From Rutpela maculata (lineage: Eukaryota > Arthropoda > Insecta > Coleoptera > Cerambycidae), in NCBI GenBank assembly GCA_936432065.2, contig OW386294.2:46700842-46764841 (forward strand): DNA of 64,000 bases. Direction: 5' to 3'. The notes beneath the pieces are model-generated. The model was not told the DNA's origin and made no database searches. It saw only the letters and a list, made by a program, of their open reading frames with translations. The translations under genes were made by a program, and so were the position numbers. Of the stretch, positions 1 through 10,347 are shown one piece after another (the first letter of the stretch is position 1; each line of letters opens with the position of its first letter).

Positions 1-134
1 ATATCATCGGATCGTAACAGCACATTTCTAAATCGATTTAAACATTCAGTACGAATCATATACAAGCTTCTATAGAACAATGTATTCGAATCAACAAAGT
101 AGAATCAACGTTTACTTCAAATGATCAAATAGCA

Positions 135-146
135 AAAATGCATTTT
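135..146. repeat. 12-bp palindrome AAAATGCATTTT (recurs in most monomers)
   Basis: AAAATGCATTTT is its own reverse complement and sits at monomer positions 28-39. It lies inside a wider dyad whose arms are ACTTCAAA (positions 7-14) and TTTGAAGT (positions 37-44). Most monomers keep it. Broken versions are seen at 23,056 (ATTAA replaces ATGCA), 11,452 (AAAATAGCATTTT), 25,548 (one T lost), and in monomers with AGAAATGCATTTT, which shorten it. Short dyads are a reported feature of centromeric satellites lacking strong CENP-B boxes; a role here is inference. Confidence 0.7.
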
Positions 147-157
147 GAAGTGAGTTT

Positions 158-174
158 TTTCGATAACGGTGGGT
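158..174 (+). other. Weak CENP-B-box-like motif in the monomer
   Basis: TTTCGATAACGGTGGGT at monomer positions 51-67 can be aligned to the CENP-B core NTTCGNNNNANNCGGGN. TTCG matches fully, the central A is C, and CGGG reads TGGG, giving 7 of 9 core bases. The CGGTAAC variant also scores 7 of 9. Variants with CCATAAC or CTATAAC lose the G of TTCG and score 6 of 9. A 7 of 9 match somewhere in a 277 bp unit is not rare by chance, so this is a lead, not a called binding site. Confidence 0.2.
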
Positions 175-212
175 TTTACGAGATTTTCCCAAGACACCTT
201 TTCGCCCAGAAA

Positions 213-222
213 AGTCATGACT
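213..222. repeat. 10-bp palindrome AGTCATGACT
   Basis: AGTCATGACT at monomer positions 106-115 is a perfect palindrome in all monomers that carry the AAGTC left-half allele. Monomers with AATTC keep only the TCATGA core. It sits within one of the best conserved stretches of the monomer. Confidence 0.6.
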
Positions 223-2599
223 AGGAACTTTTGTTAACAACATTTTTTGATTCGACGACGTTAAAGCATGTTTTATCATGTCATCGGATAGTAAATGCAC
301 AATTTTGAATCGAGTTAAACATTCAATACGAATCATTTACAAGCATACATAGAACGTTGTATTCGACTCAACAAAGTATAGTGTACGTTTACTTCAAATG
401 ATCAAATAGCAAAAATGCATTTTGAAGTGAGTTTTTTCGATAACGGTGGGTTTTACGAGATTTTCCCAAGAGACCTTTTCGCCTAGAAAATTCATGACTA
501 GGAACTTCTGTTAACAACATTTTTTGATTCGACGACGTTAAAGCATGTTTTATCATGTCATCGGATAGTAAATGCACAATTTTGAATTGAGTTAAACATT
601 CAATACGAATCATTTACAAGCATACATAGAACGTTGTATTCGACTCAACAAAGTATAGTGTACGTTTACTTCAAATGATCAAATAGCAAAAATGCATTTT
701 GAAGTGAGTTTTTTCGATAACGGTGGGTTTTACGAGATTTTCCCAAGAGACCTTTTCGCCTAGAAAATTCATGACTAGGAACTTTTGTTAACAACATTTT
801 TTGATTCGACGACGTTAAAGCATGTTTTACCATGTCATCGGATCGTAACAGCACATTTCTGAATCGATTTAAACATTCAGTACGAATCATATACAAGCTT
901 CTATAGAACAATGTATTCGACTCAACAAAGTAGAGTGAACGTTTACTTCAAATAATCAAATATCAGAAATGCATTTTGAAGTGAGTTTTTTCGGTAACGG
1001 TGGGTTTTACGAGATTTTCCCAAGAGACCTTTTCGCCTAGAAAATTCATGACTAGGAACTTCTGTTAACAACATTTTTTGATTCGTCGACGTTAAAGCAT
1101 GTTTTATCATGTCATCGGATAGTAAATGCACAATTTTGAATCGAGTTAAACATTCAATACGAATCATTTACAAGCTTACATAGAACGTTGTATTCGACTC
1201 AACAAAGTATAGTGTACGTTTACTTCAAATGATCAAATAGCAAAAATGCATTTTGAAGTGAGTTTTTTCGATAACGGTGGGTTTTACGAGATTTTCCCAA
1301 GAGACCTTTTCGCCTAGAAAATTCATGACTAGGAACTTTTGTTAACAACATTTTTTGATTCGACGACGTTAAAGCATGTTTTACCATGTCATCGGATCGT
1401 AACAGCACATTTCTGAATCGATTTAAACATTCGGTACGAATCATATACAAGCTTCTATAGAACAATGTATTCGAATCAACAAAGTAGAATGAACGTTTAC
1501 TTCAAATGATCAAATAGCAAAAATGCATTTTGAAGTGAGTTTTTTCGATAACGGGGGTTTTACGAGATTTTCCCAAGACACCTTTTCGCCTAGAAAAGTC
1601 ATGACTAGGAACTTTTGTTAACAACATTTTTTGATTCGACGACGTTAAAGCATGTTTTACCATGTTATCGCATAGTAAAAGCACATTTTTGAATCGAGTT
1701 AAACATTCAATACGAATCATTTACAAGCATACATAGAACGTTGTATTCGACTCAACAAAGTATAGTGTACGTTTACTTCAAATGATCAAATAGCAAAAAT
1801 GCATTTTGAAGTGAGTTTTTTCGGTAACGGTGGGTTTTACGAGATTTTCCCAAGAGACCTTTTCGCCTAGAAAAGTCATGACTAGGAACTTTTGTTAACA
1901 ACATTTTTTGATTCGACGACGTTAAAGCATGTTTTACCATGTCATCGGATCGTAACAGCACATTTCTGAATCGATTTAAACATTCGGTACGAATCATATA
2001 CAAGCTTCTATAGAACAATGTATTCGAATCAACAAAGTAGAATCAACGTTTACTTCAAATGATCAAATAGCAAAAATGCATTTTGAAGTGAGTTTTTTCG
2101 ATAACGGTGGGCTTTACGAGATTTTCCCAAGACACCTTTTCGCCCAGAAAAGTCATGACTAGGAACTTTTGTTAACAACATTTTTTGATTCGACGACGTT
2201 AAAGCATGTTTTACCATGTCATCGGATCGTAACAGCACATTTCTGAATCGATTTAAACATTCGGTACGAATCATATACAAGCTTCTATAGAACAATGTAT
2301 TCGAATCAACAAAGTAGAATTAACGTTTACTTCAAATGATCAAATAGCAAAAATGCATTTTGAAGTGAGTTTTTTCGGTAACGGTGGGTTTTACGAGATT
2401 TTCCCAAGAGACCTTTTCGCCTAGAAAAGTCATGACTAGGAACTTTTGTTAACAACATTTTTTGATTCGACGACGTTAAAGCATGTTTTACCATGTCATC
2501 GGATCGTAACAGCACATTTCTGAATCGATTTAAACATTCGGTACGAATCATATACAAGCTTCTATAGAACAATGTATTCGAATCAACAAAGTAGAATCA

Positions 2600-3707
2600 A
2601 CGTTTACTTCAAATGATCAAATAGCAAAAATGCATTTTGAAGTGAGTTTTTTCGATAACGGTGGGTTTTACGAGATTTTCCCAAGACACCTTTTCGCCCA
2701 GAAAAGTCATGACTAGGAACTTTTGTTAACAACATTTTTTGATTCGACGACGTTAAAGCATGTTTTACCATGTCTTCGCATAGTAAAAGCACATTTTTGA
2801 ATCGAGTTAAACTTTCAATACGAATCATTTACAAGCATACATAGAACGTTGTATTCGACTCAACAAAGTATAGTGTACGTTTACTTCAAATGATCAAATA
2901 GCAAAAATGCATTTTGAAGTGAGTTTTTTCCATAACGGTGGGTTTTACGAGATTTTCCCAAGAGACCTTTTCGCCTAGAAAATTCATGACTAGGAACTTC
3001 TGTTAACAACCTTTTTTGATTCGACGACGTTAAAGCATGTTTTATCATGTCATCGGATAGTAAATGCACAATTTTGAATCGAGTTAAACATTCAATACGA
3101 ATCATTTACAAGCATACATAGAACGTTGTATTCGACTCAACAAAGTATAGTGTACGTTTACTTCAAATGATCAAATAGCAAAAATGCATTTTGAAGTGAG
3201 TTTTTTCTATAACGGTGGGTTTTACGAGATTTTCCCAAGAGACCTTTTCGCCTAGAAAAGTCATGACTAGGAACTTTTGTTAACAACATTTTTTGATTCG
3301 ACGACGTTAAAGCATGTTTTACCATGTCATCGGATCGTAACAGCACATTTCTAAATCGATTTAAACATTCAGTACGTATCATATACAAGCTTCTATAGAA
3401 CAATGTATTCGAATCAACAAAGTAGAATCAACGTTTACTTCAAATGATCAAATAGCAAAAATGCATTTTGAAGTGAGTTTTTTCGGTAACGGTGGGTTTT
3501 ACGAGATTTTCCCAAGAGACCTTTTCGCCTAGAAAATTCATGACTAGGAACTTCTGTTAACAACATTTTTTGATTCGACGACGTTAAAGCATGTTTTATC
3601 ATGTCATCGGATAGTAAATGCACAATTTTGAATCGAGTTAAACATTCAATACGAATCATTTACAAGCATACATAGAACGTTGTATTCGACTCAACAAAGT
3701 ATAGTGT
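2600..3707. repeat. Tetramer higher-order repeat, copy 1 (1,108 bp)
   Basis: Four monomers starting at 2,600, 2,877, 3,154 and 3,431 read R4, R2, R1, R2. Private marks include TTTTTTCCATAAC plus AACAACCTTTTTTG in the second monomer, and TTTTTTCTATAAC plus GTACGTATCATATAC in the third. All these marks recur in the next 1,108 bp, so this is a true tandem HOR unit rather than chance class order. Confidence 0.88.
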
Positions 3708-4815
3708 ACGTTTACTTCAAATGATCAAATAGCAAAAATGCATTTTGAAGTGAGTTTTTTCGATAACGGTGGGTTTTACGAGATTTTCCCAAGACACCTT
3801 TTCGCCCAGAAAAGTCATGACTAGGAACTTTTGTTAACAACATTTTTTGATTCGACGACGTTAAAGCATGTTTTACCATGTCTTCGCATAGTAAAAGCAC
3901 ATTTTTGAATCGAGTTAAACTTTCAATACGAATCATTTACAAGCATACATAGAACGTTGTATTCGACTCAACAAAGTATAGTGTACGTTTACTTCAAATG
4001 ATCAAATAGCAAAAATGCATTTTGAAGTGAGTTTTTTCCATAACGGTGGGTTTTACGAGATTTTCCCAAGAGACCTTTTCGCCTAGAAAATTCATGACTA
4101 GGAACTTCTGTTAACAACCTTTTTTGATTCGACGACGTTAAAGCATGTTTTATCATGTCATCGGATAGTAAATGCACAATTTTGAATCGAGTTAAACATT
4201 CAATACGAATCATTTACAAGCATACATAGAACGTTGTATTCGACTCAACAAAGTATAGTGTACGTTTACTTCAAATGATCAAATAGCAAAAATGCATTTT
4301 GAAGTGAGTTTTTTCTATAACGGTGGGTTTTACGAGATTTTCCCAAGAGACCTTTTCGCCTAGAAAAGTCATGACTAGGAACTTTTGTTAACAACATTTT
4401 TTGATTCGACGTCGTTAAAGCATGTTTTACCATGTCATCGGATCGTAACAGCACATTTCTAAATCGATTTAAACATTCAGTACGTATCATATACAAGCTT
4501 CTATAGAACAATGTATTCGAATCAACAAAGTAGAATCAACGTTTACTTCAAATGATCAAATAGCAAAAATGCATTTTGAAGTGAGTTTTTTCGGTAACGG
4601 TGGGTTTTACGAGATTTTCCCAAGAGACCTTTTCGCCTAGAAAATTCATGACTAGGAACTTCTGTTAACAACATTTTTTGATTCGACGACGTTAAAGCAT
4701 GTTTTATCATGTCATCGGATAGTAAATGCACAATTTTGAATCGAGTTAAACATTCAATACGAATCATTTACAAGCATACATAGAACGTTGTATTCGACTC
4801 AACAAAGTATAGTGT
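3708..4815. repeat. Tetramer higher-order repeat, copy 2 (1,108 bp)
   Basis: Monomers at 3,708, 3,985, 4,262 and 4,539 repeat the R4, R2, R1, R2 order with the same private bases as the preceding unit. One difference found by eye is GACGTCGTTAAAG in the third monomer, where copy 1 has GACGACGTTAAAG. The pair is copied again at 43,594-45,809, where the same difference separates the two units, so the tetramer duplicated before the 41-kb duplication formed. Confidence 0.88.
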
Positions 4816-7800
4816 ACGTTTACTTCAAATGATCAAATAGCAAAAATGCATTTTGAAGTGAGTTTTTTCCATAACGGTGGGTTTTACGAGATTTTCCCAA
4901 GAGATCTTTTCGCCTAGAAAAGTCATGACTAGGAACTTTTGTTAACAACATTTTTTGATTCGACGACGTTAAAGCATGTTTTACCATGTCATCGGATCGT
5001 AACAGCACATTTCTGAATCGATTTAAACATTCAGTACGAATCATATACAAGCTTCTATAGAACAATGTATTCGAATCAACAAAGTAGAATGAACGTTTAA
5101 TTCAAATGATCAAATAGCAAAAATGCATTTTGAAGTGAGTTTTTTCGATAACGGTGGGTTTTACGAGATTTTCCCAAGAGACCTTTTCGCCTAGAAAATT
5201 CATGACTAGGAACTTTTGTTAACAACATTTTTTGATTCGACGACGTTAAAGCATGTTTTACCATGTCATCGGATCGTAACAGCACATTTCTGAATCGATT
5301 TAAACATTCAGTACGAATCATATACAAGCTTCTATAGAACAATGTATTCGAATCAACAAAGTAGAATGAACGTTTAATTCAAATGATCAAATAGCAAAAA
5401 TGCATTTTGAAGTGAGTTTTTTCGATAACGGTGGGTTTTACGAGATTTTCCCAAGACACCTTTTCGCCCAGAAAAGTCATGACTAGGAACTTTTGTTAAC
5501 AACATTTTTTGATTCGACGACGTTAAAGCATGTTTTACCATGTCTTCGCATAGTAAAAGCATATTTTTGAATCGAGTTAAACTTTCAATACGAATCATTT
5601 ACAAGCATACATAGAACGTTGTATTCGACTCAACAAAGTATAGTGTACGTTTACTTCAAATGATCAAATAGCAAAAATGCATTTTGAAGTGAGTTTTTTC
5701 CATAACGGTGGGTTTTACGAGATTTTCCCAAGAGACCTTTTCGCCTAGAAAATTCATGACTAGGAACTTCTGTTAACAACCTTTTTTGATTCGACGACGT
5801 TAAAGCATGTTTTATCATATCATCGGATAGTAAATGCACAATTTTGAATCGAGTTAAACATTCAATACGAATCATTTACAAGCATACATAGAACGTTGTA
5901 TTCGACTCAACAAAGTATAGTGTACGTTTACTTCAAATGATCAAATAGCAAAAATGCATTTTGAAGTGAGTTTTTTCCATAACGGTGGGTTTTACGAGAT
6001 TTTCCCAAGAGACCTTTTCGCCTAGAAAAGTCATGACTAGGAACTTTTGTTAACAACATTTTTTGATTCGACGACGTTAAAGCATGTTTTACCATGTCAT
6101 CGGATCGTAACAGCACATTTCTAAATCGATTTAAACATTCAGTACGAATCATATACAAGCTTCTATAGAACAATGTATTCGAATCAACAAAGTAGAATCA
6201 ACGTTTACTTCAAATGATCAAATAGCAAAAATGCATTTTGAAGTGAGTTTTTTCGATAACGGTGGGTTTTACGAGATTTTCCCAAGACACCTTTTCGCCC
6301 AGAAAAGTCATGACTAGGAACTTTTGTTAACAACATTTTTTGATTCGACGACGTTAAAGCATGTTTTACCATGTTATCGCATAGTAAAAGCACATTTTTG
6401 AATCGAGTTAAACATTCAATACGAATCATTTACAAGCATACATAGAACGTTGTATTCGACTCAACAAAGTATAGTGTACGTTTACTTCAAATGATCAAAT
6501 AGCAAAAATGCATTTTGAAGTGAGTTTTTTCCATAACGGTGGGTTTTACGAGATTTTCCCAAGAGACCTTTTCGCCTAGAAAAGTCATGACTAGGAACTT
6601 TTGTTAACAACATTTTTTGATTCGACGACGTTAAAGCATGTTTTACCATGTCATCGGATCGTAACAGCACATTTCTGAATCGATTTAAACATTCAGTACG
6701 AATCATATACAAGCTTCTATAGAACAATGTATTCGAATCAACAAAGTAGAATCAACGTTTACTTCAAATGATCAAATAGCAAAAATGCATTTTGAAGTGA
6801 GTTTTTTCGATAACGGTGGGTTTTACGAGATTTTCCCAAGAGACCTTTTCGCCTAGAAAATTCATGACTATTAACTTCTGTCAACAACATTTTTTGATTC
6901 GACGACGTTAAAGCATGTTTTACCATGTCATCGGATCGTAACAGCACATTTCTGAATCGATTTAAACATTCGGTACGAATCATATACAAGCTTCTATAGA
7001 ACAATGTATTCGAATCAACAAAGTAGAATTAACGTTTACTTCAAATGATCAAATAGCAAAAATGCATTTTGAAGTGAGTTTTTTCGATAACGGTGGGTTT
7101 TACGAGATTTTCCCAAGACACCTTTTCGCCTAGAAAAGTCATGACTAGGAACTTTTGTTAACAACATTTTTTGATTCGACGATGTTAAAGCATGTTTTAC
7201 CATGTTATCGCATAGTAAAAGCACATTTTTGAATCGAGTTAAACATTCAATACGAATCATTTACAAGCATACATAGAACGTTGTATTCGACTCAACAAAG
7301 TATAGTGTACGTTTACTTCAAATGATCAAATAGCAAAAATGCATTTTGAAGTGAGTTTTTTCCATAACGGTGGGTTTTACGAGATTTTCCCAAGAGACCT
7401 TTTCGCCTAGAAAAGTCATGACTAGGAACTTTTGTTAACAACATTTTTTGATTCGACGACGTTAAAGCATGTTTTACCATGTCATCGGATCGTAACAGCA
7501 CATTTCTAAATCGATTTAAACATTCAGTACGAATCATATACAAGCTTCTATAGAACAATGTATTCGAATCAACAAAGTAGAATCAACGTTTACTTCAAAT
7601 GATCAAACTAGCAAAAATGCATTTTGAAGTGAGTTTTTTCGATAACGGTGGGTTTTACGAGATTTTCCCAAGACACCTTTTCGCCCAGAAAATTCATGAC
7701 TAGGAACTTTTGTTAACAACATTTTTTGATTCGACGACGTTAAAGCATGTTTTACCATGTTATCGCATAGTAAAAGCACATTTTTGAATCGAGTTAAACA

Positions 7801-10347
7801 TTCAATACGAATCATTTACAAGCATACATAGAACGTTGTATTCGACTCAACAAAGTATAGTGTACGTTTACTTCAAATGATCAAATAGCAAAAATGCATT
7901 TTGAAGTGAGTTTTTTCCATAACGGTGGGTTTTACGAGATTTTCCCAAGAGACCTTTTCGCCTAGAAAAGTCATGACTAGGAACTTTTGTTAACAAATTT
8001 TTTGATTCGACGACGTTAAAGCATGTTTTACCATGTCATCGGATCGTAACAGCACATTTCTGAATCGATTTAAACATTCAGTACGAATCATATACAAGCT
8101 TCTATAGAACAATGTATTCGACTCAACAAAGTAGAGTGAACGTTTACTTCAAATAATCAAATATCAGAAATGCATTTTGAAGTGAGTTTTTTCGGTAACG
8201 GTGGGTTTTACGAGATTTTCCCAAGAGACCTTTTCGCCTAGAAAATTCATGACTAGGAACTTCTGTTAACAACATTTTTTGATTCGACGACGTTAAAGCA
8301 TGTTTTATCATGTCATCGGATAGTAAATGCACAATTTTGAATCGAGTTAAACATTCAATACGAATCATTTACAAGCATACATAGAACGTTGTATTCGACT
8401 CAACAAAGTATAGTGTACGTTTACTTCAAATGATCAAATAGCAAAAATGCATTTTGAAGTGAGTTTTTTCGATAACGGTGGGTTTTACGAGATTTTCCCT
8501 AGAGACCTTTTCGGCTAGAAAATTCATGACTAGGAACTTTTGTTAACAACATTTTTTGATTCGACGACGTTAAAGCATGTTTTACCATGTCATCGGATCG
8601 TAACAGCACATTTCTGAATCGATTTAAACATTCAGTACGAATCATATACAAGCTTCTATAGAACAATGTATTCGACTCAACAAAGTAGAGTGAACGTTTA
8701 CTTCAAATAATCAAATATCAGAAATGCATTTTGAAGTGAGTTTTTTCGGTAACGGTGGGTTTTACGAGATTTTCCCAAGAGACCTTTTCGCCTAGAAAAT
8801 TCATGACTAGGAACTTTTGTTAACAACATTTTTTGATTCGACGACGTTAAAGCATGTTTTACCATGTCATCGGATGGTAACAGCACATTTCTGAATCGAT
8901 TTAAACATTCGGTACGAATAATATACAAGCTTCTATAGAACAATGTATTCGAATCAACAAATTAGAATCAACGTTTACTTCAATCAAATAGCAAAAATGC
9001 ATTTTGAAGTGAGTTTTTTCGATAACGGTGGGTTTTACGAGATTTTCCCAAGAGACCTTTTCGCCTAGAAAATTCATGACTAGGAACTTCTGTTAACAAC
9101 ATTTTTGATTCGACGACGTTAAAGCATGTTTTATCATGTCATCGGATAGTAAATGCACAATTTTGAATCGAGTTAAACATTCAATACGAATCATTTACAA
9201 GCATACATAGAACGTTGTATTCGACTCAACAAAGTATAGTGTACGTTTACTTCAAATGATCAAATAGCAAAAATGCATTTTGAAGTGAGTTTTTTCCATA
9301 ACGGTGGGTTTTACGAGATTTTCCCAAGAGACCTTTTCGCCTAGAAAAGTCATGACTAGGAACTTTTGTTAACATTTTTTGATTCGACGACGTTAAAGCA
9401 TGTTTTACCATGTCATCGGATCGTAACAGCACATTTCTAAATCGATTTAAACATTCAGTACGAATCATATACAAGCTTCTATAGAACAATGTATTCGAAT
9501 CAACAAAGTAGAATCAACGTTTACTTCAAATGATCAAATAGCAAAAATGCATTTTGAAGTGAGTTTTTTCGATAACGGTGGGTTTTACGAGATTTTCCCA
9601 AGACACCTTTTCGCCCAGAAAATTCATGACTAGGAACTTTTGTTAACAACATTTTTTGATTCGACGACGTTAAAGCATGTTTTACCATGTTATCGCATAG
9701 TAAAAGCACATTTTTGAATCGAGTTAAACATTCAATACGAATCATTTACAAGCATGCATAGAACGTTGTATTCGACTCAACAAAGTATAGTGTACGTTTA
9801 CTTCAAATGATCAAATAGCAAAAATGCATTTTGAAGTGAGTTTTTTCCATAACGGTGGGTTTTACGAGATTTTCCCAAGAGACCTTTTCGCCTAGAAAAT
9901 TCATGACTAGGAACTTCTGTTAACAACATTTTTTGATTCGACGACGTTAAAGCATGTTTTATCATGTCATCGGATAGTAAATGCACAATTTTGAATTGAG
10001 TTAAACATTCAATACGAATCATTTACAAGCATACATAGAACGTTGTATTCGACTCAACAAAGTATAGTGTACGTTTACTTCAAATGATCAAATAGCAAAA
10101 ATGCATTTTGAAGTGAGTTTTTTCCATAACGGTGGGTTTTACGAGATTTTCCCAAGAGACCTTTTCGCCTAGAAAAGTCATGACTAGGAACTTTTGTTAA
10201 CAACATTTTTTGATTCGACGACGTTAAAGCATGTTTTACCATGTCATCGGATCGTAACAGCACATTTCTGAATCGATTTAAACATTCAGTACGAATCATA
10301 TACAAGCTTCTATAGAACAATGTATTCGACTCAACAAAGTAGAGTGA
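4816..10347. repeat. Mosaic monomer tract with lineage indels
   Basis: Monomer starts and classes: 4,816 R1, 5,093 R1, 5,370 R4, 5,647 R2, 5,924 R1, 6,201 R3, 6,478 R1, 6,755 R1, 7,032 R3, 7,309 R1, 7,586 R3, 7,864 R1, 8,140 R2, 8,417 R1, 8,694 R1', 8,971 R2, 9,243 R1, 9,517 R3, 9,794 R2, 10,071 R1. Indels: +1 in 7,586 (GATCAAACTAGC), -1 in 7,864 (AACAAATTTTTTG), -4 and -1 in 8,971 (TTCAATCAAATAG, AACATTTTTGATT), -3 in 9,243 (GTTAACATTTTTTG). The 8,417 monomer has CCCTAGAG and CGGCTAG. From 7,032 on, the order repeats at an offset of 4,697 bp, 17 monomers minus 12 bp. No gene is seen. Confidence 0.88.

Larger units (their letters stand above)
108..384. repeat. First complete monomer, used as reference unit
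   Basis: This 277 bp unit runs from ACGTTTACTTC to the base before the next copy of that motif. Its left half (monomer positions 1 to about 165) carries CGATAAC, GACACC and CCCAG. Its right half is class R2 (GGATAGTAAATGCACAAT). In other monomers this left half is usually joined to R3 or R4, so the reference unit is itself a left/right mosaic; the same combination recurs at 26,378 and 41,102. Three blocks look nearly invariant across the array: positions 64-84 around GGGTTTTACGAG, 109-121 around CATGACTAGGAAC, and 136-168 around TTTGATTCGACGACG. Most class-defining differences lie at positions 168-277. Confidence 0.9.
1..2599. repeat. Mosaic monomer tract, left edge of the 41-kb duplication
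   Basis: The window opens inside a right half of class R1. Complete monomers starting at 108, 385, 662, 939, 1,216, 1,493, 1,769, 2,046 and 2,323 then read R2, R2, R1, R2, R1, R3, R1, R1, R1. The 1,493 monomer is one base short: AACGGGGGTTTT replaces AACGGTGGGTTTT at about 1,551. The 939 monomer has TCGTCGACG in place of TCGACGACG. The same series, including both marks, reappears 40,994 bp downstream. No gene is seen. Confidence 0.9.

Noticed and set aside
241..260. TATA-like motifs (TATAGAAC, TATAGTG) as promoters
   Set aside because: Short AT-rich matches in a 34% GC repeat are expected by chance, and there is no linked transcript evidence.
8981..8995. Four-base loss as a transposon footprint or target site
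   Set aside because: CAAATGATCAAATAG contains CAAA and ATCAAAT repeats, so slippage explains TTCAATCAAATAG. No target-site duplication or element remnant is present.
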